Source of the DNA: Bacteroidales bacterium
GTDB taxonomy: Bacteria > Bacteroidota > Bacteroidia > Bacteroidales > UBA932
Assembly: GCA_017546125.1 (NCBI GenBank)
Contig: JAFYXO010000031.1
Location: 1-56,183 of the forward strand
Length of the DNA stretch: 56,183 nucleotides
Reading direction: 5' to 3'
In this document: piece by piece, positions 27,435 through 35,885 of the stretch
Layout: each line of letters opens with the position of its first letter
Numbering within the stretch: position 1 is the first letter of the stretch
Program-made: the position numbers and the translations under genes
The notes under the pieces: model-generated
Told to the model about the DNA's origin: nothing
The model's database searches: none
Seen by the model: only the letters and a program-made list of their open reading frames with translations

Positions 27435-28505
27435 TTATTTAAGCTTGGGTTTAAGAATATGACTTTTCCATAGGATCAGGAACTGATTTATAAGCCCTTC
27501 CTTGTAAACGATCTTATTTTTCCAGCTATTTGAAGTCCATCTCCTTAGTTTCCAGAGGTATATCATTGGGTTACCTTTTTTAGGCATAGGCTTCTGGAAT
27601 TTAGGGGACATGATTTCATCGAGAACCCTCTTCTCGAGTTCCGGCTCCCTTTTATATTGCGGAAGCAGCTTCGAATCTACCCCCAGCTGCTCTATCGCGA
27701 TGGTATTTATCGCGTTAAGAAAGCTGTGCATATTCATCTCCTGCGCAAATTGGTAGAATCTGTCCCAATCTACCTTCTCTGCGTAATTGTTCAGGAACAA
27801 TGCCCAGTCGACAAGGTGCCTTACCCCCACCCTCTCTGCCGCAAAATGGGCTGCAGCGTGTCTGAGAAGGAACAATGCGTTGAATTCGGGGCATGGAATA
27901 TAGAATTTGGCCCCATTTGAGAGCTCGCGCAATTCCCCTTTATCAGCCTTCACTTCATCTATGAGCCTCTGCTCTATGATTTTATTCGACTCGTGGGACT
28001 CAATATTGAGGAAATCGTAGTGGTTCTCAAGCATCACACCTTTATAATAATTGACGGTATGGTGGTGCTTATTGAGGTCTGTGGTGAGATTGTGTGTCTC
28101 CTCCAGAACTTTGTCCCCTTTTGCGTATTCTCCGTAGAGGTAGAAATCAATATCTCCGCAAGGGCGGTGTTTTGGTTCAGGGTACAACAGGCTCAGGCCG
28201 TACCCTTTTATCACCATCATCTCCATCCCGTGGGCAGCAAAAAGCTCTGCAAGCTCCTCAAGAACAATGCGCTGGCGCTCATATCTCTGCTCGATTTTCT
28301 CGACGTTGAGAGCCCAGTTCAGCCTCATACCGGTATCCATTGGGAGATCCTTCACTCCATCCCAAAGAACCCCCAGCACCCCCTGATATGAGGCCTGCTG
28401 GTATATTTCGCGCCACTGGCTCTTCTGCAGAGGCTGGAGCTCGAATTGCTCTCCATAAAGGGCTCTGCGAAGCAGTTTGAACAATATTTCGTCAGTTTTC
28501 TTCAT
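27435..28505 (-). CDS. Nucleotidyltransferase family protein (NTP_transf_5 type)
   Basis: A 356-residue protein of the uncharacterised nucleotidyltransferase family often seen in Bacteroidales glycan loci. MMVIKGYGLSLLYPEPKHR followed by PCGDIDFYLYG supplies the paired-aspartate metal site. The acceptor is unknown. I use ATG 28,505 (MKKTDEILFKLL) because it clears the upstream stop at 28,519. Last gene in the rfbB-hydrolase unit. Confidence 0.75.
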   Translation of the reverse strand: MKKTDEILFKLLRRALYGEQFELQPLQKSQWREIYQQASYQGVLGVLWDGVKDLPMDTGMRLNWALNVEKIEQRYERQRIVLEELAELFAAHGMEMMVIKGYGLSLLYPEPKHRPCGDIDFYLYGEYAKGDKVLEETHNLTTDLNKHHHTVNYYKGVMLENHYDFLNIESHESNKIIEQRLIDEVKADKGELRELSNGAKFYIPCPEFNALFLLRHAAAHFAAERVGVRHLVDWALFLNNYAEKVDWDRFYQFAQEMNMHSFLNAINTIAIEQLGVDSKLLPQYKREPELEKRVLDEIMSPKFQKPMPKKGNPMIYLWKLRRWTSNSWKNKIVYKEGLINQFLILWKSHILKPKLK

Positions 28506-28518
28506 CGCTGTCCGATTG

Positions 28519-29493
28519 TTAGAAGTTAATCTTTTCAGCAAATGTGACTATTTGTCTGGTGTACTCCTCGGGGTGGTCGGTAAATGCTTTTGCGTGTGCC
28601 GATCCCGGGGCTATCCACAGATATTTTTCACCCTGTTTTGCCTCATATAGCGGATATACCATCCACGATGGGACAAAATCGTCGTTGTCCCCGTGGATAA
28701 ACAGCATAGGAAGTGTGCACCTTTTTACCGATTCGAGCGGTGAAGCCTCTTTGAAGTTCCATCCGTAGCGGTTTTTGCACATTTTGCTGGTTATATGCAA
28801 GATAGGGAATGCAGGGAGGGAGTAATCCATTTTGCCCACATGAGCAAATTCGTCCCAAACTGAAGTGTATCCGCAATCCTCCACAAATCCAATTATATAT
28901 GGAGGGAGGTTCTCCTTTCCGGAGATATTCATCGTGGTGGCAGCTCCCATTGAGATACCCATTATCACCATTTTGCTTTCAAAACCTTCTTCTCTGAACC
29001 TCTCCTCAGCCACTTTTGCCCAGTGCAATACGTCGTCAGCATCCTTCCACCCCATCTGAATCATCTCACCTTCGCTCAGAAAGTGTGCGTGAAGGTCCGG
29101 AAGGACGACATTGCAATTGAAATTGTCGTAGAACATCTTGGCGAAGTTGAGCATATGGTATGCGCAGCTCTTGTATCCGTGGACCGCAATGATGGTTCTA
29201 CCCTGCGCTTTCTCATTTTTCAGGAAATAGCCGTGGTGACGCTCACCTGATGGCATAGTGACAAATGTGTCTGTAAGGATTCCATTGGCGGTATTCTCCT
29301 CCACCCAGCCCACAAGATCGGGGTTCTTCTCCTGGAAATAGGATTTTACACTCTCCACATTCTCCCTGTTCTCTCTGGGGGAGAGTGAGAATTTTACCAT
29401 ATAATTACTGCCGACAAATACCCCCACTACCAAGAGTACCACCAGCACCAAAGCAACATAGCCCAACACTTTCAAAAACTTTTTACAATTCAT
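28519..29493 (-). CDS. Membrane-anchored alpha/beta hydrolase
   Basis: A 324-residue serine hydrolase. An N-terminal hydrophobic segment (VLGYVALVLVVLLVVGVFVG) anchors it; AVHGYKSCAYHM forms the oxyanion region, GISMGAAT holds the nucleophilic serine, GDNDDFVPSW the acid, and GSAHAKAF the histidine. Substrate unknown. Its start overlaps the rfbB stop by four bases, so they are coupled. Confidence 0.83.
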   Translation of the reverse strand: MNCKKFLKVLGYVALVLVVLLVVGVFVGSNYMVKFSLSPRENRENVESVKSYFQEKNPDLVGWVEENTANGILTDTFVTMPSGERHHGYFLKNEKAQGRTIIAVHGYKSCAYHMLNFAKMFYDNFNCNVVLPDLHAHFLSEGEMIQMGWKDADDVLHWAKVAEERFREEGFESKMVIMGISMGAATTMNISGKENLPPYIIGFVEDCGYTSVWDEFAHVGKMDYSLPAFPILHITSKMCKNRYGWNFKEASPLESVKRCTLPMLFIHGDNDDFVPSWMVYPLYEAKQGEKYLWIAPGSAHAKAFTDHPEEYTRQIVTFAEKINF

Positions 29494-30803
29494 CTATTCT
29501 TATACATATCTTCGTAATACTTCATATAGTCTCCGCTGGTGACATTGTCCATCCATTCCTGGTTCTCAAGATACCAGCGGACTGTCTTCTCGATCCCCTC
29601 TTCAAACTGCAGGGATGGTTCCCAACCCAACTCCTTCTGGAGCTTTGTGGAGTCTATTGCGTAGCGTGCATCGTGTCCGAGACGGTCTGTGACATATGTG
29701 ATGAGATCCAGGCTATACCCCTCAGGATTACCGAGGATACGGTCGACTGTTTTGATCATCACTTTGATAAGGTCTATATTTTTCCACTCATTGAATCCGC
29801 CGATATTGTATGTCTCAGCGATCTTTCCTTCATGGAAGATCAGGTCTATCGCTCTGGCATGGTCCTCTACATAGAGCCAGTCACGGACATTTTCACCTTT
29901 CCCGTAGACAGGGAGTGGTTTGCGGTGACGGATGTTGTTTATGAACAGTGGGATAAGCTTTTCAGGGAATTGGTATGGGCCATAGTTGTTTGAGCAGTTG
30001 GTCACGATGGTAGGCATCCCGTAAGTATCGTGATATGCCCTCACGAAGTGGTCGCTCGAGGCCTTCGCAGCGCTGTATGGTGAGTGTGGGTTGTACTTTG
30101 TGGTCTCGTAGAAGAAGTCGTCGCCATATGCTTTATGTCCTTCTGATGATGCCACTGTCTTGAATGGTGGTTCAATTCCTTCGGGACGGTTCATCTTGAG
30201 GGCCCCGTAGACTTCGTCTGTGGAGATGTGGTAGAATTTGCATTGAACACTTTGATCCTGCAGACCATTTGAGTCAGAATAATCTCCGCTTCGCTTCGCC
30301 CTCCCATCGCTACCAAACAGAGCTGCTCGCTGTGCGCATCCACCGGATGCACACTCATCGCTCACGACCACTAGTGCCGTGGGCGGCAAATCATTCTGAC
30401 TCAATTGGTCTGCAGATTCAACGGGCATCTGATATCCCATTGGCTCCCAGTAGAGTTTGGCGGCCTGAAGGAGTGATAGTGTCCCCATTACATTGGTTTG
30501 GGCAAATGTAAATGGGTCTTTTATCGATCTGTCCACATGTGATTCGGCTGCGAGATGAATAATACCGTCCACCTTCTCATCCTGAATAAGGCTGTAAAAT
30601 CCTTCGAAGTCACAAATGTCCATCCTTACGAACTTGTAATTTGGTTTATCCTCCAAGTCCTTAAGATTGGCCAAATTACCGGCATAAGTAAGCTTGTCCA
30701 GACAGATGATATTGTACTCTGGGTATTTGTTCACAAACAATCTCACTACATGACTCCCAATAAAACCGGCCCCACCGGTAATCACTATATTTCTCTTAGC
30801 CAT
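29490..30803 (-). CDS. rfbB: dTDP-glucose 4,6-dehydratase with in-frame inserted element
   Basis: The second enzyme of dTDP-L-rhamnose synthesis, here 437 residues where about 380 is usual. GGAGFIGSHVV binds NAD, STDEVYG carries the catalytic Asp-Glu, and YSAAKASSDHF the Tyr-Lys. Between LYWEPMGY and KFYHISTDE, residues about 128-185 are extra and correspond exactly to the palindromic element at 30,252-30,421, which keeps the frame open. The insertion sits just before an active-site strand; the enzyme may still fold if it loops out. ATG 30,803 follows a TAACTTTG box at 30,826-30,833. Confidence 0.93.
   Translation of the reverse strand: MAKRNIVITGGAGFIGSHVVRLFVNKYPEYNIICLDKLTYAGNLANLKDLEDKPNYKFVRMDICDFEGFYSLIQDEKVDGIIHLAAESHVDRSIKDPFTFAQTNVMGTLSLLQAAKLYWEPMGYQMPVESADQLSQNDLPPTALVVVSDECASGGCAQRAALFGSDGRAKRSGDYSDSNGLQDQSVQCKFYHISTDEVYGALKMNRPEGIEPPFKTVASSEGHKAYGDDFFYETTKYNPHSPYSAAKASSDHFVRAYHDTYGMPTIVTNCSNNYGPYQFPEKLIPLFINNIRHRKPLPVYGKGENVRDWLYVEDHARAIDLIFHEGKIAETYNIGGFNEWKNIDLIKVMIKTVDRILGNPEGYSLDLITYVTDRLGHDARYAIDSTKLQKELGWEPSLQFEEGIEKTVRWYLENQEWMDNVTSGDYMKYYEDMYKNR
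30252..30421. repeat. Palindromic element inserted in frame in rfbB (copy A)
   Basis: About 170 bases. The ends are inverted repeats of about 32 bases with 28 matches (TTGATCCTGCAGACC on the left, its near-inverse on the right). The central 118 bases (30,278-30,395) differ at only four positions from the copy in rfbD. On the coding strand it reads QNDLPPTALVVVSDECASGG, then GSDGRAKRSGDY, without a stop. Confidence 0.92.
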
Positions 30804-30861
30804 AATAATCAAATTCTTCTATAGACAAAGTTAAGAAATTATATTGAATGTGAATACCGCA

Positions 30862-30891
30862 AAGGGGTATCTTAATATAAGACACCCCTTA
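30862..30891 (-). terminator. Hairpin after the small gene
   Basis: GGGGTATCTTA and TAAGACACCCC pair with one wobble around ATA. On the minus strand it is followed by TTTGC, a weak terminator for the 45-codon gene. Confidence 0.5.
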
Positions 30892-30951
30892 TTGGTAACC
30901 AGATGCTGATAGATACTAGCCTAAACTAGTCAAAAGTATAACAAAAGTTCC

Positions 30952-31089
30952 CTATCTCTTTCGTATATACCCTTTAACAAATTCTTTTTTACCATTTCGC
31001 ATTCTTACATAAGATGCTACTCTGGTCGGCAGAATCTTCTCCTTGTCTGAGAAGTACTCCACCTTTACAGTAATAGCTTTAATTTTCAT
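30952..31089 (-). CDS. Small basic protein, unknown function
   Basis: A 45-residue frame (MKIKAITVKVEYFSDKEKIL to the end KGYIRKR). It is basic and lacks cysteines or a membrane segment. I do not recognise it. Support for it being real: it lies alone in a 460-base gap on the same strand as its neighbours, between a terminator upstream (31,160-31,198) and a hairpin downstream (30,862-30,891), and has protein-like composition. Confidence 0.5.
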   Translation of the reverse strand: MKIKAITVKVEYFSDKEKILPTRVASYVRMRNGKKEFVKGYIRKR

Positions 31090-31159
31090 GAAGTAATAAA
31101 TTTAGTTTGAAAAGCATTCGATCGGGTGTAGAGTTCTAGACCATCCGGTTGTATGTCTA

Positions 31160-31198
31160 TAAAAAAACAAGGAGTAACCGATAGGGCGATTACTCCTG
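31160..31198 (-). terminator. Intrinsic terminator of the rfbACD operon
   Basis: On the minus strand AGGAGTAA pairs with TTACTCCT around TCGCCCTATCGG, followed by TG and seven T. It lies 75 bases after the rfbD stop. Confidence 0.85.
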
Positions 31199-31272
31199 TA
31201 GTATTAAAGCTATTTTCTCCCCCTCTCGCTTTCTTTTATTACTTCTATCTGCAAAGGTAATTGATTTTCTTA

Positions 31273-32298
31273 TTATTGCAAATTTGCGATGCACTTTTTA
31301 AGTGAGTCTGTCCAGTATGGAATCTTGACACCGAAAGTCTCTTTAATCTTGGTTTTGTCAAGGACTGAGTATGACGGGCGTGTCACCGGACTTGGGAATT
31401 CGTCGCTGTGGCACGGCTGGATATCGCACTCGGTATGCCCGGCGTATTCCGCTATAGTCTTCGCAAAGTCGTACCAGCTGCAGACCCCCTCATTTGAAAA
31501 GTGATAAATACCAAGCTGCAGAGCTTTTGCTTCAAAATAATCTCCGCTTCGCTTCGCCCTCCCATCGCTGCCAGACAGACCTGCTCGCTGTGCGCATCCA
31601 CCGGATGCACACTTATCGCTCACGACCACTAGTGCCGTGGGCGGCAAATCATTTTGAATGCAAAACTCTGCAGCATTATTAATTATAGAGATGATCGCTT
31701 CCGCCAGATCCCTCGCATAAGTCGGGGTGCCGATTTGGTCGAAGACCACTTTCAGCTGAGGCTTGGTAGCGGTAAGCTGAAGCATTGTCTTACAAAAATT
31801 CTTCCCGAACTCTGAGTAAAGCCATGCAGTGCGGATTATTATATGGCGACACCCTGTTGCTGCAATAGCCTCTTCTCCACGGAGTTTGGTAAGGCCGTAG
31901 ACACCTGTAGGGGTGCCAGATTGCTCTTCACGGCAAGGGGTATTGTACGGATCCCCTCCGAACACATAATCTGTCGAAATATGGATCAGAAGCCCTCCGA
32001 CCTCTTTCATTGCGACAGCAAGATTCTCGGGGGCCTTGGCATTCAGAAGATCGGCAAGCTCGTAATGGTCCTCGGCAGCATCGACATTGGTATAAGCAGC
32101 GCAATTGACCACCACCTCTATCCCCTCAGCAGCCACCATTGCCCGCACAGCCTCCAGATCGGTGATATCAAGCATCTGAGTCTGAAGCCCTTCCGCCTCC
32201 ACCACATCGGTAAAAACGAAACTATGCCCGCTATCCGGGGCAATAAGCCTGATGCAGCGGCCGAGCTGCCCGTTTGCACCTGTTACCAGTATTTTCAT
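31273..32298 (-). CDS. rfbD: dTDP-4-dehydrorhamnose reductase with in-frame inserted element
   Basis: The last enzyme of dTDP-L-rhamnose synthesis, 341 residues where about 285-290 is usual. TGANGQLGR binds NAD(P)H, ISTDYVFGG and the YGLTKLRGE Tyr-Lys are intact. Residues about 209-262 are extra and correspond to the element at 31,515-31,674, placed just before GIYHFSNEGVCSWYDFA. Start overlaps the rfbC stop by four bases. Confidence 0.94.
   Translation of the reverse strand: MKILVTGANGQLGRCIRLIAPDSGHSFVFTDVVEAEGLQTQMLDITDLEAVRAMVAAEGIEVVVNCAAYTNVDAAEDHYELADLLNAKAPENLAVAMKEVGGLLIHISTDYVFGGDPYNTPCREEQSGTPTGVYGLTKLRGEEAIAATGCRHIIIRTAWLYSEFGKNFCKTMLQLTATKPQLKVVFDQIGTPTYARDLAEAIISIINNAAEFCIQNDLPPTALVVVSDKCASGGCAQRAGLSGSDGRAKRSGDYFEAKALQLGIYHFSNEGVCSWYDFAKTIAEYAGHTECDIQPCHSDEFPSPVTRPSYSVLDKTKIKETFGVKIPYWTDSLKKCIANLQ
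31515..31674. repeat. Palindromic element inserted in frame in rfbD (copy B)
   Basis: About 160 bases, core 31,536-31,653 nearly identical to copy A. The outer arms (GCTGCAGAGCTTTTGCTTC and the near-inverse on the right) differ from those of copy A but remain complementary to each other. The coding strand reads QNDLPPTALVVVSDKCASGG, then GSDGRAKRSGDYF. Confidence 0.92.
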
Positions 32299-32840
32299 AG
32301 CTCTGCCTCTTTTAATCGTGGGTGCTTGCGGTCCTTGTCGCTGAGAATCACATCCTCAGCAGGGAGCTTCCAATCGATCGCAAGATCGGGGTCATCCCAG
32401 GCGATAGCTCCCTCTGCCTCAGGGCAATAGAACTCGTCGCACTTGTATTGGAATACCACCTCGGGGCTGAGAACGGCAAATCCGTGGGCAAACCCTTTCG
32501 GGATGAAAAACTGACGGTGATTTTCGGCAGTAAGCTCCGCAGAGACATATTTGCCGAAGGTGGGGGAATCGGGGCGTATATCTACCGCCACATCAAGCAC
32601 CCTCCCTTTAATTACTCGCACCAGCTTGGCCTGAGCCTTGTCTCCCTTCTGGAAATGGAGCCCGCGGACCACTCCGTAGCACGATTTGGACTCATTGTCC
32701 TGGACGAAATGGAGCTCCTGCCCCGTTTTGAGGGCAAACTCCCGTTCGTTGAAACTCTCGAAAAAATATCCTCTGTGGTCCCCAAACACCTTCGGTTCGA
32801 TGATGAGAACCCCTTCTATCGCTGTCTTAATTACTTCCAT
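32295..32840 (-). CDS. rfbC: dTDP-4-dehydrorhamnose 3,5-epimerase
   Basis: A 181-residue cupin-fold epimerase of the dTDP-rhamnose pathway. [19 protein letters not shown], the FVQDNESKS substrate loop with catalytic His in VRGLHFQ, and [10 protein letters not shown] are present. Normal length, no insertion. Overlaps rfbA by 14 bases and rfbD by 4, so the three are one translationally coupled operon. Confidence 0.96.
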   Translation of the reverse strand: MEVIKTAIEGVLIIEPKVFGDHRGYFFESFNEREFALKTGQELHFVQDNESKSCYGVVRGLHFQKGDKAQAKLVRVIKGRVLDVAVDIRPDSPTFGKYVSAELTAENHRQFFIPKGFAHGFAVLSPEVVFQYKCDEFYCPEAEGAIAWDDPDLAIDWKLPAEDVILSDKDRKHPRLKEAEL

Positions 32841-33720
32841 TTTTCACATCCTCAATAACTTTGAGCAGATACTGCCCATATTGGTTTTTAAGCATTGGCT
32901 GCGCCACCTCGCGCAATTTCTCCTCGGTAATCCACCCGTTGCGGTAGGCAATACCCTCCAGGCATGCGATTTTGAGCCCCTGGCGCTTCTCTATCACCTC
33001 TACGAAGGTCGAAGCCTCGCTGAGGGAGTCGTGGGTGCCGGTATCGAGCCATGCAAATCCCCTTCCGAGGGGTTGGACACGAAGCTCTCCATCCTCCAGA
33101 AAACGCTGGTTCACGGAGGTTATCTCCAGTTCGCCGCGAGCAGAAGGTTTGATGGTTCTGGCTACCCCGACCACTTTGTTGGGGTAGAAATAGAGCCCCA
33201 CCACCGCATAATTTGACTTTGGCTTGGCAGGCTTCTCCTCTATCGAAATGCAATTGCCCTGAAAATCGAACTCCGCCACTCCGTAGCGCTCAGGATCGCT
33301 CACCCAATAGCCGAAGACCGTCGCTTTGGAATCCTCCTCGGCTGCACGGACCGCTTCGCGCAATTTCCCTGTGAAATGGGCTCCGTAAAATATATTGTCC
33401 CCAAGGACAAGGCAGACTGAGTCATTCCCAATGAACTTCTCCCCTATTATAAACGCCTGCGCCAGGCCGTCGGGACTCGGCTGCTCTGCATATTCGAAGC
33501 GGACTCCATAATCGGAGCCGTCCCCTAGAAGACGACGGAATGCTGGGAGGTCATCAGGGGTGGAGATAATCAGTATCTCCCTGATTCCGGCCAACATAAG
33601 GACCGATATAGGGTAATAAACCATCGGCTTGTCATAGATCGGGAGGAGCTGTTTGCTCACCCCTTTGGTCACCGGATAAAGCCTTGTGCCGCTTCCACCT
33701 GCCAAAACAATACCTTTCAT
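32827..33720 (-). CDS. rfbA: Glucose-1-phosphate thymidylyltransferase
   Basis: A 297-residue enzyme making dTDP-glucose, the first step towards dTDP-rhamnose. [11 protein letters not shown] is the nucleotide-binding loop, and VLGDNIFYG and [19 protein letters not shown] are conserved. First gene of rfbACD; rfbB is in a separate downstream unit. ATG 33,720 is chosen over 33,729 because MKGIVLAGG is the usual start. Confidence 0.96.
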   Translation of the reverse strand: MKGIVLAGGSGTRLYPVTKGVSKQLLPIYDKPMVYYPISVLMLAGIREILIISTPDDLPAFRRLLGDGSDYGVRFEYAEQPSPDGLAQAFIIGEKFIGNDSVCLVLGDNIFYGAHFTGKLREAVRAAEEDSKATVFGYWVSDPERYGVAEFDFQGNCISIEEKPAKPKSNYAVVGLYFYPNKVVGVARTIKPSARGELEITSVNQRFLEDGELRVQPLGRGFAWLDTGTHDSLSEASTFVEVIEKRQGLKIACLEGIAYRNGWITEEKLREVAQPMLKNQYGQYLLKVIEDVKNGSN

Positions 33721-33744
33721 AAATTTCACTTTAATAAAATCTCA

Positions 33745-33775
33745 CGAATATAGCACAAAAGTGCCACAAATCAAA
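33745..33775 (-). promoter_or_regulatory. Promoter of the rfbACD operon
   Basis: On the minus strand TTTG (33,772-33,775) is followed after 19 bases by TATATTCG (33,745-33,752), one mismatch from TAnnTTTG. Confidence 0.55.
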
Positions 33776-33780
33776 TAAAA

Positions 33781-33815
33781 AAGCCCGAAGGTAGGTATGA
33801 TAGCACCTTCGGGCG
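33781..33815. terminator. Intrinsic terminator after the lipocalin gene
   Basis: GCCCGAAGGT and ACCTTCGGGC form a ten-base stem around AGGTATGATAGC; on the minus strand TTTTTT follows. Confidence 0.85.
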
Positions 33816-33837
33816 GGGAAATGTATGTTGTGAGGGA

Positions 33838-34362
33838 TTATTTGTTTCTTGACTGGTCTACCCAGATAAGTTGACCGATGTCATAACCGCGTTCCTCAGC
33901 CTCCTTCAGCATAATGTCCAGCAGCACTGGGTCGGGTTCGGGTGTGCGGGAGAGGATCCAGAGGTAGTTGTCCCTTTTGCTCCCTACGAGCGACATCTGA
34001 TAATTCTCATCCACCATCATAATATTGTACTCTGAGTAGAAAAACAGGAAGAATGAAACCTTCAACGCACCGGGGGCACCGCTTGGATCGGGATATTTTG
34101 CCTTCCCTTGTGCTATATCATATTTTCCATCCTTCCAGCCTGAATTGATGACAGCCACTGTGCCGTCATCCTGAAGAATGTATTGGGCCATAGTATTGTC
34201 CATTCCCCTCTCGAATGAGTGGTCATACCTAGCCACTTCATACCATATTCCCAAATACTTGTTAAGATCGAAACGATCCACTGTGCTTGTATCTACAGTC
34301 GATGCGCAAGACATCAAGGGCAAAGCACATAGAGCCATAATTCCTAATATATGAGTTTTCAT
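33838..34362 (-). CDS. blc: Outer-membrane lipocalin (Blc-like lipoprotein)
   Basis: A 174-residue lipocalin. The lipobox LPLMSCA marks a lipoprotein. The lipocalin signature DLNKYLGIWYEVARYDHSFE and the later LVGSKRDNYLWILSRTPE are conserved, matching bacterial Blc proteins that bind lipids or fatty acids. Monocistronic with its own terminator. Confidence 0.9.
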   Translation of the reverse strand: MKTHILGIMALCALPLMSCASTVDTSTVDRFDLNKYLGIWYEVARYDHSFERGMDNTMAQYILQDDGTVAVINSGWKDGKYDIAQGKAKYPDPSGAPGALKVSFFLFFYSEYNIMMVDENYQMSLVGSKRDNYLWILSRTPEPDPVLLDIMLKEAEERGYDIGQLIWVDQSRNK

Positions 34363-34399
34363 TTTATATTCGTTCTAAATTGTTTACAACAGGATAATG

Positions 34400-35437
34400 T
34401 CAAGAAGTGTGCCACTTTAAAATCTCTACAGGCTGCACTCTGCTTTTATCAAGAGGTCTGACCTGATATTTGCATTTTTTGAAGTCAATTCCCTTAAGTT
34501 CCACGCAACGGATATTCGAATTCCATGCAGTCCTATAGTAGAGTTTCATCCCCTTCTGGTCTATCGCCACTGTAAATTGGGTGGCACTTGGAAGCCCCTG
34601 TGGAGCCATATCTTTCGGATGCTCCGCGCCGACGGGTACGTCGAACTGATTGAGGAGATGAAATGCCTGTGTAACAGCATCAAAGCCAGTATTGCACAAA
34701 GGGGCAGTATTGCTGAAAAACGCAGCTTGCACAAATCTTGAAGGGGATGTAAAATCCCCGGGAAGGCCAAGCATCCTGCTTTTGCCGGGGGCAATATTTA
34801 CGTAATGGCTCAGATTCTCAAGATGCCATGGAAAATCGGGCGAATTGGCCATAACACCGACAGGGTTCTCATAGAAGACGGGGACTCCATCCACCACTTC
34901 GACTACCACCATCCTCCCTGATGGCTCTGCTATACGCCAATGGACCGACCCTATCCTATGGTCAAGGCTCACCAGATCCACCTCCTTCAGACCCTTTTTC
35001 ACCTGCTCAATATTGGAGAAATTGGCCAGAACCCATGAGACAAACTGCATATCGGTCAAGGTCCGCTGGCTATCCTGTGGATCTTCGCAGAGGAGGTCCT
35101 CATGTCCGGGATAAAAAAAGAGCCCGGCAGAGAGCCCGGACTCATTTATACCATCAATAATAAAAGGTTCGTATTCAGCATAAATACCCACATAACCGTA
35201 GAGAGATTTGAACTCGAGGCCATAATTCCCGGATGCTGTGTATACCCTGTGCCAATGCCCGCGTGGCACTACCACTAATCCACTCTCCATCGGTTCAGCA
35301 GCCCAGTCCACAGTCCTGGCCACAATCTTTGAACCATCTTTTGCACTCAAACTGATGCCTGTACATCCACTGGCATCCACTGCCGACACACCCCAAAGGG
35401 CCACCACAGCAGCTATAATCAAAAAATATCGTTTCAT
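34400..35437 (-). CDS. Choloylglycine hydrolase family enzyme (bile salt hydrolase-like)
   Basis: A 345-residue Ntn-hydrolase acting on linear amides. The signal peptide leads to Cys25 in SGCTGISLSAKDGSKIVARTVDW; cleavage before the cysteine would expose the nucleophile, and Arg and Asp of ARTVDW plus Asn of MANSPDFPWHL match family catalytic positions. Bile salt hydrolases and penicillin V acylases share this pattern, so the substrate remains open. An ATG at 35,443 is possible. Confidence 0.85.
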   Translation of the reverse strand: MKRYFLIIAAVVALWGVSAVDASGCTGISLSAKDGSKIVARTVDWAAEPMESGLVVVPRGHWHRVYTASGNYGLEFKSLYGYVGIYAEYEPFIIDGINESGLSAGLFFYPGHEDLLCEDPQDSQRTLTDMQFVSWVLANFSNIEQVKKGLKEVDLVSLDHRIGSVHWRIAEPSGRMVVVEVVDGVPVFYENPVGVMANSPDFPWHLENLSHYVNIAPGKSRMLGLPGDFTSPSRFVQAAFFSNTAPLCNTGFDAVTQAFHLLNQFDVPVGAEHPKDMAPQGLPSATQFTVAIDQKGMKLYYRTAWNSNIRCVELKGIDFKKCKYQVRPLDKSRVQPVEILKWHTS

Positions 35438-35530
35438 AATCATTGTCTTTTTAAACGTTTGTAAATGTTTATAAATGTATCTAAATGTTTACAAACGGCT
35501 AAAAGCAATGATTGGGCCAAAATTTTAAAA

Positions 35531-35735
35531 GCAAATCGGGCCAGCATTATTAGTGCTGACCCGAATTACATATAATCCATAAGGGAACCTAGTCCCTTCT
35601 GAAAACATCCCCTACGCTTTCTCATGACTCCTTCGTCTTACCCCAACAGTCATCTTTATAACCCCTATATAAGCTTCCCCTATCAATCGACTTTGTGGAG
35701 TCTCTCGTGCCTAGCAAGTGTAGGGATCATAAACG
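35531..35735 (-). ncRNA. Putative structured small RNA, 6S-like, with terminator
   Basis: This gap between divergent genes ends, on the minus strand, in a strong terminator (TCGGGTCAGCA / TGCTGGCCCGA, 35,537-35,565) with T-rich tail, yet no gene leads into it. Upstream, ATCCCTACACTTGCT (near 35,730) pairs with AGAAAGCGTAGGGGAT (near 35,610), and GACTCC pairs with GGAGTC inside it, giving a long rod with a large internal loop. Length (about 200) and shape resemble 6S RNA, but the family is not proved. A smaller hairpin (AAGGGA/TCCCTT) lies before the terminator. Confidence 0.5.
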
Positions 35736-35847
35736 AAAAACATATTCTAATATTGTTTTTGCATTGAATTTCCATATTCCAATATGTTTTTTAAGATAAC
35801 ATACAAGCGTAGTTTGCAGATAAAGATATAATGTATTTGGCAATATT

Positions 35848-35878
35848 TTTGTTTATTGCCAAAATGTTTATAACTTTG
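35848..35878 (+). promoter_or_regulatory. Promoter of the abiE operon
   Basis: TTTG (35,848-35,851), 19 bases, then TAACTTTG (35,871-35,878): a perfect Bacteroidetes promoter, seven bases before the abiEi ATG. Confidence 0.75.
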
Positions 35879-35885
35879 TCATACC

